Shown one piece after another: positions 1 to 8,589 of a stretch of 21,454 nucleotides of DNA. This stretch comes from Deltaproteobacteria bacterium (GTDB taxonomy: Bacteria; Desulfobacterota_B; Binatia; UBA9968). A model generated the notes under the pieces. That model worked only from the letters and a program-made list of their open reading frames with translations. It was not told where the DNA came from and ran no database searches. The DNA lies in contig JACPSF010000255.1 in assembly GCA_016193385.1 (NCBI GenBank), positions 1-21,454 of the forward strand, given 5' to 3'. Every line of letters starts with the position of its first letter. Within the stretch, counting starts at the first letter, position 1. The translations under genes were made by a program, and so were the position numbers.

Positions 1-2
1 AC

Positions 3-2153
3 GAGGCGCTCGACACGGCCGCACGCGAGCTGCTGTGGCTCCGTGACCGGTACGGCGCTGAGAGCGTCATCTTCGGACGACCCGCCCCAGGGGGCAGCGC
101 CGCCAACGATTATGTCGGGTGGCTGACGCGACTCGCCAACGTCTTTGGCTCTCCCAACATCCTAGCTACCACTCACATTTGCAACTGGCATAAGGACACT
201 GGTTCGGCCTATACCTACGGCCACGGCATTCCATCGCCGGACTTCCAGCGGACCCAACTGATTGTCATCTGGGGCCACAACCCCGAGGTGTCGTGGCCGG
301 CCCACGCCAAGCGCATCGTAGAGGCGCGGCGCCGAGGCGCAAAACTCATGGTCATCGACCCGCGCAAGACCAACCTGGCGGGAAAGGCCGATCTCTGGCT
401 CGGCGTGCGGCCTGGCACAGACGGGGCCCTAGCGTTGGGATTCCTCCATCTCTTTTTCACGGATCGGCTTATTGACGAAGAGTTTGCACGGGAGTGGACC
501 AACGGGCCTTTTCTCGTCCGCATGGATACTCAAGAACTTCTCACCGGGGAGATGCTCGGGTGGGACAAAGGATACGTTGTCTGGGACCAAGCTCAAGGAC
601 GCGCACGGCTGCTGGATCCCACGAAGGAGACACCCAAGAGAGCTCAGATCGACGTCGCCCTTTCCGGCGAATACCGCGTGGATCTCCCAGGAGGATCGCG
701 GACCGTCTGCAAACCAGCCCTGGAACTTCTCCGCGAGCTTACGGCCGACTACCCGCCGGAGAGAGTCGCGGAGATCACATGGGTGCCCGCCGAGCAGATC
801 CGTCTTGGAGCCAGGCTCCTTGGGAGAACCAAACCGGCCTGCTATTACACGTACGTCGGAATCGAAGAGCATACTAACGCTATGCAGACAAACCGGGCGA
901 TCTCGATTCTTTACGGCCTCACGGGTAACCTGGACGTGCGCGGCGGGAATCTTAACTTCCCGCGCATCCCGACCAACCCGATCGGCGGCCGCGAGTTCTT
1001 GCCTAAAGAGAAGGCCGCGCTCCGGCTGGGCTATTCCGAGCGTCCTCTCGGCCCCGCCGGAACCACGGGAAACGTGCAGGCTTACGAAGTCTACAAAGCC
1101 ATCCTAAGCGGGACACCATATCCGGTGAAGGGATTTGTTTTCTTCGGCGGTAACCCGCTCCTCTCAAACGGCGATAGCCGGATCGGGCGGGAAGCCCTTC
1201 AGCGGCTAGAGTTTTACCTCCACGTCGACATGTTCTCAAACCCAGGCGCGGAACTGGCCGCAGATCTCTTGCTCCCTGCCAGCACCTGCTGGGAATCGAC
1301 AGCGCTTAAGACGACCTTTGAGATGGGCGAGTCTACCTGCACCCATGTCCAGCTTAGGCAGCCTGTGATTTCCCCACTCCACGAATCGCGTCCTGACATA
1401 GACATCATCTTCCAGTTAGCTTGCCGGATGGGGTTCGGCAAAGAGTTCTGGAATGGTAATATCGAGGCGGCCTTTGGCCTCCAGCTCGATCCATCAGGCC
1501 TTACGGTGGAAGAACTGCGCCGCCGTCCTGTGGGTATCACAGTGCCGATGCCGATTCGAGAGAGGAAATATGCGGAGTCGGACCCCAAGACCGGCGGGCT
1601 CCGCGGCTTCAACACGGTGACACGGCGGCTCGAGATTTTTTCCGCCACTTTCCGCAAGCACGGTTACGACCCGCTCCCCATGTATCGGGAGCCGGCTATC
1701 GGTCCCGTAACGCGGCCGGATCTGGGCGAGCGCTTCCCGTTGGTTCTTACCTGTGCGAAGCTCATCCAGTTCTGCCACACCCAGCACCGCCAGATTCCCA
1801 TGCTTCGAAAGCAGGCCCGGGACCCATTCATAGAGATGCATCCGCAGACGATGGCGCGGTTGGGAATCGGCGACGGTGAATGGGTGGAAGTCGAATCTCT
1901 ACTGGGGCGTGTCCGCCTGAAGGCCAAGAGGACCGAAGGAATCGACCCCCGGCTTGTCTCCACGCAGCATGGCTGGTGGGAACCGTGCGAGGATCTCGGC
2001 CTCCCCGGTTACGATCCTTTCGGCACGGAGGGCGCGAACATCAACATGACTGTAGGAAACGACGCCATCGATCCTATCAGCGGCTCAGTCCCCCACCGAT
2101 CTTACCTGTGCGCTGTTCGAAAGATCAGTCCCAAGACCCCGATTTTGGGCTGA
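3..2153 (+). CDS. Molybdopterin-dependent oxidoreductase (DMSO reductase family), 5' truncated by window edge
   Basis: The frame is open from the first bases of the window, so the N-terminus, including any 4Fe-4S domain, lies outside; 716 residues are visible. These proteins carry bis-MGD molybdenum and do two-electron redox or hydration chemistry. The Cys at bases 180-182 (context THICNW) sits where the family places its molybdenum ligand. It is followed by the Rossmann-like cofactor-binding stretch (VIWGHNPE, then KLMVIDPRKTNLA). The last ~120 residues form the C-terminal molybdopterin dinucleotide-binding domain (FPLVLTCAK, then HTQHRQIPMLR, ending in QHGWWEP). The subfamily (formate dehydrogenase-, thiosulfate reductase- or acetylene hydratase-like) cannot be fixed from what is visible. 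No iron-sulfur or membrane-anchor subunit follows: the next gene is a convergent transporter 42 bp away. It may act as a single-subunit enzyme, unless partners lie upstream of the window. Confidence 0.9.
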   Translation, partial: EALDTAARELLWLRDRYGAESVIFGRPAPGGSAANDYVGWLTRLANVFGSPNILATTHICNWHKDTGSAYTYGHGIPSPDFQRTQLIVIWGHNPEVSWPAHAKRIVEARRRGAKLMVIDPRKTNLAGKADLWLGVRPGTDGALALGFLHLFFTDRLIDEEFAREWTNGPFLVRMDTQELLTGEMLGWDKGYVVWDQAQGRARLLDPTKETPKRAQIDVALSGEYRVDLPGGSRTVCKPALELLRELTADYPPERVAEITWVPAEQIRLGARLLGRTKPACYYTYVGIEEHTNAMQTNRAISILYGLTGNLDVRGGNLNFPRIPTNPIGGREFLPKEKAALRLGYSERPLGPAGTTGNVQAYEVYKAILSGTPYPVKGFVFFGGNPLLSNGDSRIGREALQRLEFYLHVDMFSNPGAELAADLLLPASTCWESTALKTTFEMGESTCTHVQLRQPVISPLHESRPDIDIIFQLACRMGFGKEFWNGNIEAAFGLQLDPSGLTVEELRRRPVGITVPMPIRERKYAESDPKTGGLRGFNTVTRRLEIFSATFRKHGYDPLPMYREPAIGPVTRPDLGERFPLVLTCAKLIQFCHTQHRQIPMLRKQARDPFIEMHPQTMARLGIGDGEWVEVESLLGRVRLKAKRTEGIDPRLVSTQHGWWEPCEDLGLPGYDPFGTEGANINMTVGNDAIDPISGSVPHRSYLCAVRKISPKTPILG

Positions 2154-2195
2154 AGCCAAGCTAAAGACGAAAAAACCTGCGCTCTAGAACCCTGA

Positions 2196-3398
2196 TCAGG
2201 CAGAAGGTGACCTCGTCAAGGGACTGAGTGCCGCGAGGCAGGCGAAGAGCGGAAACACGCCAATCAGAGCCAAAGCCACCGCGAGCCCATAGGCGTCGGC
2301 GACGAGCCCGGCCAGAATCGGCGCGACGAAGGAAAGCCCCATGTTCCCGGTGTAGATAAAACCGACCAGGCTGCCGCCCAACTGTGGTGGTGCCGCCTCC
2401 ATGGCAGCGGCAAAAATAACCGGCCTTAAGGCCCAAAGCAGGGTGCCGACAACCGCACAGCCCAGACCCAGGGCAATGCCCGGCGACAGCAATGGCAGAA
2501 GTGCGATGGAAACCGCGCTCAGAGCGGAGCCCCAAATCATCATGGGCGCACGGCCGACGCGGTCGGACAACCAGCCAGAAATCGAAGGAGCGATCCCGCC
2601 GAAGAAAAAGAGCACGGAGATATAGAAGCCCATGGCGCCAACCGGAAGTTTGAGCCAAAGCGTCAGGTAGAGGGGCAGAAAGCCCAACAGCGCCGTCTGC
2701 CCCATCGCTCGGAAGACCGATATCAGGAACATCCCGAACACCGCCCGGTTGGTGATCACATCTTCCCACAGGGAGCGTTTGAACCGGGCGCGCGAGGAAG
2801 GGACAGTAATGATCTCGGAAGAAAACAGCGCGTAGAGGAGGCCGACGCCGAGGCCCGGGATGGCCCAGATCTGCAAGGTCGCACGCCAGTCCATATAGGT
2901 CAGCAGGGCCCCGATCGTCATCGGGGCAATGACCTCTCCAAAACTGCCACTGCTGTCATGGACTCCCAAAACCAGCGCCCGCCGCCCGCGATAAGCCGCC
3001 GATAAGATCGTGAGCGACTGAGGGTGAAAGCTCCCAGCCCCGATGGCCCCTAAAACCATGAAACCGAGGAGCGTCCAGTAATCGGGGGCGAGGCTCATGA
3101 GCAAACTCGACAACCCGAGCAGGATCAGCGCGAGCCCTAAGAGCAGGCTTCTCTTATTGATCAGATCGGCCAAAAGCCCGGAGGGCAGATTGGATAGCCC
3201 GGCCGCCAGCGAGCGCACCGAAACTAGAAATCCTGCCTGGGCCATGTTCATTCCCAACGCCGTGGCCATAACCGGAAGAACGACGGTGATGATCCCCACG
3301 TAAAGGTGCTCGGTCAAATGGGCCAGGGAGGTGGTCGCCAAACGTCCCCACGAAGAGACCTCCGCCGACAGCGTCTGAGAGGCGTTCACCTGTTGCAT
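2196..3398 (-). CDS. MFS transporter
   Basis: A 400-residue major facilitator superfamily permease, normal length for the 12-helix family. After a short polar N-terminus come alternating hydrophobic helices. The helix 2-3 loop carries the family's motif A-like sequence GLLADLINKRS near residues 72-82, and a matching loop GWLSDRVGRAP occurs in the second half. I chose the ATG at 3398 (MQQVNAS) because the in-frame stretch upstream to 3515 is arginine-rich and not membrane-like; the ribosome site there is weak (GGGAAA). Substrate is unknown, and the fold alone cannot tell uptake from efflux. It lies 146 bp downstream of the KaiC-like gene on the same strand, so co-transcription is possible but not shown. 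The 3' end converges on the oxidoreductase gene. Confidence 0.9.
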   Translation of the reverse strand: MQQVNASQTLSAEVSSWGRLATTSLAHLTEHLYVGIITVVLPVMATALGMNMAQAGFLVSVRSLAAGLSNLPSGLLADLINKRSLLLGLALILLGLSSLLMSLAPDYWTLLGFMVLGAIGAGSFHPQSLTILSAAYRGRRALVLGVHDSSGSFGEVIAPMTIGALLTYMDWRATLQIWAIPGLGVGLLYALFSSEIITVPSSRARFKRSLWEDVITNRAVFGMFLISVFRAMGQTALLGFLPLYLTLWLKLPVGAMGFYISVLFFFGGIAPSISGWLSDRVGRAPMMIWGSALSAVSIALLPLLSPGIALGLGCAVVGTLLWALRPVIFAAAMEAAPPQLGGSLVGFIYTGNMGLSFVAPILAGLVADAYGLAVALALIGVFPLFACLAALSPLTRSPSA

Positions 3399-3544
3399 AA
3401 TTTCCCGCACGATTACCCCAATCGGCGGCCAAATACAAGTTTCCTTCGCGCCGCGCGCAATGCGCCTGGTCCCCGCCCGGAGCGGGCAGGATTTCGCCGC
3501 GCCGGTCCAGAGCACGGAGAACGGAGTTTAGGACACACCCAAAG

Positions 3545-4444
3545 CTATTGCAGCCGCCACTCACGAAAGAGGCTCTCTCCCTCGCCAAGCCTTTGCATCA
3601 TCGCGGGGATCTGCTGCCCCATGACGATCCCACACTTGCCGACGATGTCGATCTTATATTCGACGAGATCGAAGGCCGTTCCACGCATCTTGCGGACGAG
3701 CAGCGTCCGCATCAGGCCCTTTTGCCTCCGTGATAGCCTGAGGACCACGACTCCCGCGAACGGCGACTCCTCGCCTTCCAACGACATGCTGCTCGTGGGA
3801 GAGTACATCGTGAGTAGATTCGTCGTCGCCATGCTATCCTGAAAAGACCGAACCAATAGACGCGCATTTTCGCGGAAACGGTTGGCGGCTTCGCGGGACG
3901 CAATTAACGGCCCGACCGGATCGATAACTACCCGCGAGGCTCCCATGCGCTTTACATAACTGCTCAGATCGCTGACCGTCTTGACCACATCGACATCCCG
4001 GTCCCGACCCAAGCCGGCGCGCATATGAAAGAAAGGAGCGGCGTCGAGGATTAGGAGTTGCCGACTTTCAATGTACTGGACCAGGTCCCAGCCGAGGGAA
4101 GAGGCCTGCTCCACGATTTCAGCAGGTTTGTCATCCACGGCGACATAGACCGCTTTCTCTCCGTTCATAAGTCCTTTGAGTACAAACTGAGTGCTAAATA
4201 TAGTTTTCCCCGTGCCGGGTTCCCCGATGATCAAATAGGATTTGCCCACCAGGAACCCTCCTTCGATCAGGGGATCAATGTCCGAAATACCGGTGGACAC
4301 CCGCTTGCGTTGAATCTGACTCTCGCCTTGGCCTGAACCTACAGGAGAAGCGCTGGCAGAGGACGTCTCAGCTTGAAGTAGGAGCATCGGTTCGCCTGAG
4401 ATCATCCGAGCATTTTGCTGAGCATTCGCGGCTAGTGTATTCAT
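3545..4444 (-). CDS. KaiC-like RecA-superfamily ATPase (single domain)
   Basis: 299 residues. The first ~45 are low-complexity (Ser/Ala/Gln-rich); the rest is one KaiC/RecA-type P-loop domain. Walker A is GEPGTGKT (residues 74-81) and Walker B is RVVIDP (171-176). The approach STGISDIDPLIEGGFLVGK is classic for KaiC/RadA-like proteins. Where KaiC domains have a pair of catalytic glutamates just after the second strand (xFEExP), this protein has VAVDDKP with two aspartates (104-105). Single-domain KaiC-like proteins are widespread outside cyanobacteria and are usually linked to signalling; no kaiA or kaiB is visible. A good ribosome site (GGAGG, 4 nt spacing) supports the ATG at 4444. Function beyond ATP binding is not known. 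The single-domain response regulator at 12.6 kb is the only other signalling gene here. Confidence 0.88.
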   Translation of the reverse strand: MNTLAANAQQNARMISGEPMLLLQAETSSASASPVGSGQGESQIQRKRVSTGISDIDPLIEGGFLVGKSYLIIGEPGTGKTIFSTQFVLKGLMNGEKAVYVAVDDKPAEIVEQASSLGWDLVQYIESRQLLILDAAPFFHMRAGLGRDRDVDVVKTVSDLSSYVKRMGASRVVIDPVGPLIASREAANRFRENARLLVRSFQDSMATTNLLTMYSPTSSMSLEGEESPFAGVVVLRLSRRQKGLMRTLLVRKMRGTAFDLVEYKIDIVGKCGIVMGQQIPAMMQRLGEGESLFREWRLQ

Positions 4445-4820
4445 CGAGCCTCCGTATTTTGGTCAAATTTCAGACGGAGACGAACGTGCAAAGGACTGGC
4501 CCCAGGCGTCCTCAAGGCCAAACCCAAGCTGCGTCAGACGCAGCCTCCGGTTATCTTTAGATTAGCAGCATCCGTGCCAAAGCGCTTAGTTGGCGATTCC
4601 AACTCGCCGGAGCGGCACAACTTTGGGAATGGAAAACTATTTCCAGTTGTTACTTGTAACTGACAATCCGGGCCTATGTGAACCACCTTGACATTGTGGG
4701 TCTAGCAGGCCGCTGCCGACGAGCGTGGCACCCTTCGGGCGGATTTTCCATCCGTAGCATTCGGGCAGGTCCGAGGTGGTGAAAAAATATGTCACAGATG
4801 AGGCGTGTTTACAATTTTTG
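4445..4820. other. Non-coding region upstream of the KaiC-like gene
   Basis: 376 bp without a convincing gene. It lies between the starts of leftward transcription for the KaiC-like gene and the 3' end of the EamA gene. It contains a perfect odd palindrome at 4528-4544, a GTTAC-TT-GTAAC inverted repeat at 4649-4660, a TGGAAA/TTTCCA pair around 4630-4645, and CTAGCAGG at 4702-4709, which matches the first eight bases of the 139-bp mobile element at 20.4 kb. I could not identify a strong -35/-10 pair. Confidence 0.5.
4528..4544. promoter_or_regulatory. Perfect palindrome upstream of KaiC-like gene
   Basis: GCTGCGTC-A-GACGCAGC: two perfect 8-bp arms around one central base, 84 bp upstream of the KaiC-like start codon. 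It could be an operator or an RNA hairpin in the leader. No T-run follows on either strand, so a terminator is less likely. No regulator can be named. Confidence 0.4.
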
Positions 4821-5687
4821 CTAACCCTGGCGCTTAATGATGATCACAGCTCCAGCCACCATCAAAACGGTGCCCAGCACGACCCTGAGATTTACCTTTT
4901 CCACTTCTCTGAGAAAAAGGACACTGAACAGCACCGTGAAGAGCGGAATCATATTCAGCAGCGGGACAACAGTTGAAACCTCGCCTGCGGCCAACGCCAC
5001 AAAGGACAAGAGCTGCGCGGTGGCGGAGGCGAAGGCTGCAGGGCCGAAGTAAGGAAGGCTCCTTTTGTGGATCTTGACGAGATGCAGCGTTCCCCGAGAC
5101 AGCAAAAAAACGGAAAAGAGCACGAGAGAGGTCGATGTACCCACGGCCGCGGCCACCACTGGATTCGGTAGAATCAGGAGTCCTGCCTTTCGCAGGTTTT
5201 GCCCCACCGCGGCAAAAAACGCGGCCGCCAGGGGAAAGATGACGTCGAACACACGCCATTCGGCCTCTCCGGGACGACGCGTGGAGATGAGCCACACGCT
5301 AGCCACAGTGAAAAGAGTTCCTCCATAGATCCAAAGATTCGGCCGCTCGCCGAGGAAGGCCACTGCCAAAAAGACCGCAAACACAGGGACAGTGCCGATA
5401 AGAGGTCCGGCGCGAGAGACGCCTAGCCGGGCAATCCCCACGTAATAGAGCATGCGGGCGAGAAGGGGCTGGAAGCAACCACTCAGGATAAAATAGAGCG
5501 TCGAGGGCAACGCCAGCAGCTCAAGAGACGAATGGGCGAAGAGGTAGGTCCAAAAACAAACGGTGGTCAGGACATAGCTGAGGAATGCGGCCGCCGCGAC
5601 ATTGGAATGGCGGGCTCCGAACCGCACCAGGATGGAGTCGACGGCCCAGACCATCGCCGAAAGCAAAGCAAATACCTCAGCGTTCAT
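4821..5687 (-). CDS. EamA-family (DMT superfamily) transporter
   Basis: 288 residues, nearly all hydrophobic, in two repeated halves of about five helices each, as expected for EamA-domain drug/metabolite transporters of the inner membrane (usual length 280-300). The opening ALLSAMVWAVDSILVRFG and the second-half SFVALAAGEVSTVVPLLNMIPLFTVLFS are typical EamA helices; the C-terminus is basic (IIIKRQG). I prefer the ATG at 5687; a TTG 18 bases further upstream is also in frame, and neither has a strong ribosome site. Substrate is unknown (family members export amino acids and metabolites). It is divergent from the ABC permease with only ~65 bp between starts, so the two must share a promoter region. 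Confidence 0.88.
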   Translation of the reverse strand: MNAEVFALLSAMVWAVDSILVRFGARHSNVAAAAFLSYVLTTVCFWTYLFAHSSLELLALPSTLYFILSGCFQPLLARMLYYVGIARLGVSRAGPLIGTVPVFAVFLAVAFLGERPNLWIYGGTLFTVASVWLISTRRPGEAEWRVFDVIFPLAAAFFAAVGQNLRKAGLLILPNPVVAAAVGTSTSLVLFSVFLLSRGTLHLVKIHKRSLPYFGPAAFASATAQLLSFVALAAGEVSTVVPLLNMIPLFTVLFSVLFLREVEKVNLRVVLGTVLMVAGAVIIIKRQG

Positions 5688-5752
5688 CGGAGTCTCGCGG
5701 ACCAATCCGATCGCTTGCGAACCGGATAAATTCAGGATATTTGGAGTCAGAA

Positions 5753-7432
5753 GTGCTTAGCGAAAGAGCTATAAGAACCCTTTCGGTTTCCCTCGTCGCC
5801 ATCCTCGCGTTTATCATTTTTCTCCCTGTACTCGCGCTGGTGTTCGGGAGCTTTTGGTCCGACTCTCCCGTGGCCATGTCGGGTCATTTTACGCTCAAAA
5901 ACTGGATCAAGGCCTATACGCTTCGGATCCCGGCCACCTTGCCGACGCTTTTTCTCAATTCTCTCTTATTCGCCTTCCTCGTCGCGACCATCTCCGTGAC
6001 GTTAGGGGTCACGATGGCCTATCTGGTCGAGCGGACAGACATGCCCTTCGGAGGGGTTTTCGAGAAGCTCAGTATTTCGCCCAGGGCCTTTCCCGTCCTC
6101 ATCGCTGCCCTTGCCTGGGTCATGCTCTTAAGTCCTCGTATCGGGGTCCTGAATCTCATCTCTAGAGAGCTTCTCGGCTTCCCGCTTTTCAATATCTACT
6201 CGTTTCCCGGCATGGTCTTCCTCTTGGTACTTTATGAATCCCCCATCGTGTTTCTGATCGCCGTCAACGCGTTCCGCTTGATGGACCCCTCCCTGGAAGA
6301 GCAATCGATCGCCTGTGGCAACACCGTGCTGGGAACACTCAGAAAAATCACCCTTCCGGTTCTGAGACCACTGATTCTCTCAGCCTTCATGCTCGTTTTC
6401 ATTATCGGCCTGATTACGCTCGAAATCCCCGTGGTGATCGGGGTTCCCGGCGGGATTTTCGTCTTCACCACCGCCATCTTTCAAATCATAGCCACCGATT
6501 ACCAGTCCCTCATCTACTACAACACGGCAGCGGCCCTGGCCATGATGGTTATTCCCGTAAGCCTCCTCACCCTTTACCTTTACCGGCAATCGGTCAAGCG
6601 AGTCGAGAGGTTCGTGACGGTCACCGGCAAGGCGCGCGCGCGCAACGTCCATCACCTGGGAAAATGGCGCTCCTTTGCCCTGGCCGCCCTCTCGCTCTAT
6701 TTTTTCCTCGTCATGATCCTTCCCGCTCTGGTTATTGTTCTGATCTCTTTTTCCGAATTCACCTCCTCCCCCAGGCTCGAGCTTCTCGGGCATCTGACCC
6801 TCAAGCACTGGATTCAAGCCTGGAACGATCCCGTTTTTTGGCGGGCGCTGACCAACACCCTGTTACTTGCCGTCAGCGGGGCAACCGCTTCGCTCCTGCT
6901 CGCCCTCGCCCTGGGCTACCTGTTGATTCGAACAGGAGCGAAGCTTAAGGGGATGATCGAAGGTTCGGCCATGATGCCCCTAGCCTTCCCCGGAACGATC
7001 CTGGCGATCGGCTTTGTCTGGGCCTATATCCGGACCCCTCTCTATGGCACCCTCTGGATCTTGCTGTTGTATTTCGTTGGCAACTATCTTCCCTTTGCCC
7101 TGCGAACCTTAAGCCCCTTCCTGTTTCAATTCCATAAAGAGTTCGAGGAGGCCTCCTGGGCCTCCGGCGCCGGCACCGTAAGAACCATCGTGCGAATTGT
7201 CACTCCTTTTCTTAAGGGCGGCCTCTTTTCGGTCTGGATCCTGCTCTTTCAGATCTATCTCAGGGAGTTTGCCGGGCCGATCATCCTCTTCACCTTCGGC
7301 ACCGAGGTCCTGTCAACCCTCCTGTACCTGAGAGCTTTCGAAGAAGGTTCTCTGGGGGTAGGGGCGGTGCTGGGGGTGCTGATGCTGGCGATGTCGCTGG
7401 GGCTCCATGGAATCGTGACGCGGCGTGCCTAG
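5753..7432 (+). CDS. ABC transporter permease, fused two-domain type (Fe3+/thiamine-like)
   Basis: 559 residues with two MetI-like permease domains in tandem, as in FbpB-type permeases of iron, thiamine and related importers. The first helix is near residues 9-32; the second half starts near residue 297 with a new leader helix (FALAALSLYFFLVMILPALVIVLIS). Both halves carry the cytoplasmic EAA loop that contacts the ATPase: EEQSIACGNTVLGTLRKITLP (about 182-202) and EEASWASGAGTVRTIVRIVTP (about 463-483). I chose GTG at 5753 because GGAG lies 6 nt upstream; a TTG at 5741 is the alternative. Frame extension to 5585 gives an Arg/Pro-rich stretch antisense to the EamA gene and is unlikely. Its probable binding protein is at 8590-9678 on the opposite strand. 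No ATPase gene is in the window. Confidence 0.93.
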   Translation: MLSERAIRTLSVSLVAILAFIIFLPVLALVFGSFWSDSPVAMSGHFTLKNWIKAYTLRIPATLPTLFLNSLLFAFLVATISVTLGVTMAYLVERTDMPFGGVFEKLSISPRAFPVLIAALAWVMLLSPRIGVLNLISRELLGFPLFNIYSFPGMVFLLVLYESPIVFLIAVNAFRLMDPSLEEQSIACGNTVLGTLRKITLPVLRPLILSAFMLVFIIGLITLEIPVVIGVPGGIFVFTTAIFQIIATDYQSLIYYNTAAALAMMVIPVSLLTLYLYRQSVKRVERFVTVTGKARARNVHHLGKWRSFALAALSLYFFLVMILPALVIVLISFSEFTSSPRLELLGHLTLKHWIQAWNDPVFWRALTNTLLLAVSGATASLLLALALGYLLIRTGAKLKGMIEGSAMMPLAFPGTILAIGFVWAYIRTPLYGTLWILLLYFVGNYLPFALRTLSPFLFQFHKEFEEASWASGAGTVRTIVRIVTPFLKGGLFSVWILLFQIYLREFAGPIILFTFGTEVLSTLLYLRAFEEGSLGVGAVLGVLMLAMSLGLHGIVTRRA

Positions 7433-7442
7433 CCGCCGCGTC
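7417..7442. terminator. Candidate bidirectional terminator hairpin
   Basis: GACGCGGCG / CGCCGCGTC, a perfect 9-bp stem with an 8-nt loop, lies over the permease stop codon and in the 27-bp gap to the convergent hydrolase gene. There is no U-tract on either side, so it would be a weak or Rho-assisted terminator. It may simply protect both 3' ends. Confidence 0.4.
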
Positions 7443-7459
7443 ACGCCGCCCGCTTCGGG

Positions 7460-8563
7460 TCATGAGGTCAGCTGATCTCGAATCCAATCGTGGATGAAGG
7501 GAAAGATCTCGGCGTGATTGTCATAGCCGCAGTGCGTCGAGCCAGGTTCTCCGGACTGAAAAAATCTTAACTGCTTATGGCATCTCGCTTCATCATAGAT
7601 CCGCCTGGCACCCCTGGGGTCCGTGATGAGGTCGTCTTCACCGTGAAGGATCAACAGCGGGCATTCGATCCGCTCCACGCTCCCTCGCAGTGTAAACTCA
7701 CCTAACACCCTTCTGGTTTCTTCCTCGGACTTTGCGCCGACCAGCCACTGAAACTGCCCCCTCAAGGGCGGGTAGAAATCGTAAATGTCGCGCAGGGCAT
7801 CGTAACATCCGAAGTGAACCACACACGCCTTGACCCGCTTTTCGTAAGCCGCGGCGCGGGCCACATAAAAGCCGCCCATGCTCAGCCCGAAAAGCGCTAT
7901 CCGCTCACGATCCACATCGTCTCGGCGCATCAGGTAATCAATGATCGCTCCGACCGGCTTTTCATAGTCGGGCCGAGCGAGAACCTTTTGGAGCCTGAGC
8001 ATTCCCCCCCTGCCGGGGCCGTCGACGATCACGCAGGCCATACCCCTGGCCAGCGCTTCCCGGGAACCGAGAAAGTAGAGCTCCTCGGCAGTAGAGTCCG
8101 CTCCTCCCAAAAAAATCACCACCGGAGGCCTGCCCCGGCACGGCGTCGGGTGGAGAAAATAGCCGGGCATAGGCGTGTCGCTGAACGGCACTTCGATCAC
8201 CTCGATCTCTTCGTTGAGTCTGGCGGCCTCCCGAAAACACTCCAGCGCCTTCTTGTAGGCGGGAACCTTCCTTTCATCGGTGTGGGAGAGAAAGAACTCA
8301 GCGTTGCGGTAATAATTGGCGGCCCTGAACAAAGCCTTCATGGCGGTTTGAGCGTGACCGCCGGATTCCTCCCGCCGCCCCATCGCTTCCACACTTTGCG
8401 CGGTCGCCATCCATTCCCGATGCCAGCTCTCCGCATCGCCCGGCCGCATCCGCGCAAACGTCCGGTGGCATTCGTTGAACTCTCCGCCGCCGTAATAGCT
8501 CTCGGCGAGCAGGCGGATGCTCGTAAACGACCAACTGTTATTGCCCGGAAAGAACTCAAACAC
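7460..8563 (-). CDS. Alpha/beta hydrolase (2,6-dihydropseudooxynicotine hydrolase / FrsA-like)
   Basis: 367 residues. The helical N-terminal ~120 residues (cap region) precede an alpha/beta hydrolase core beginning PPVVIFLGGADSTAEE near 146. The nucleophile elbow is GLSMGG (Ser228), the acid is the last Asp of HGEDD (311), and the His is in GSTHCGYDNH (344). This order and the long helical N-terminus match the family containing 2,6-dihydropseudooxynicotine hydrolase, which cleaves C-C or ester bonds in small organics. The exact substrate is unknown. The start is a GTG at 8563 with poor ribosome site, only 26 bp after the stop of the binding-protein gene, so the two are very likely one transcript. 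This suggests the hydrolase acts on what the transporter brings in. Confidence 0.88.
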   Translation of the reverse strand: MFEFFPGNNSWSFTSIRLLAESYYGGGEFNECHRTFARMRPGDAESWHREWMATAQSVEAMGRREESGGHAQTAMKALFRAANYYRNAEFFLSHTDERKVPAYKKALECFREAARLNEEIEVIEVPFSDTPMPGYFLHPTPCRGRPPVVIFLGGADSTAEELYFLGSREALARGMACVIVDGPGRGGMLRLQKVLARPDYEKPVGAIIDYLMRRDDVDRERIALFGLSMGGFYVARAAAYEKRVKACVVHFGCYDALRDIYDFYPPLRGQFQWLVGAKSEEETRRVLGEFTLRGSVERIECPLLILHGEDDLITDPRGARRIYDEARCHKQLRFFQSGEPGSTHCGYDNHAEIFPFIHDWIRDQLTS

Positions 8564-8589
8564 GATCGTCAGAATCTAACGTTTCTCGC

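Noticed and set aside
5585..5752. N-terminal extension of the ABC permease
   Set aside because: The extra 56 codons are Arg/Pro-rich and antisense to the EamA gene; a GTG with a well-spaced GGAG at 5743-5746 is a better start.
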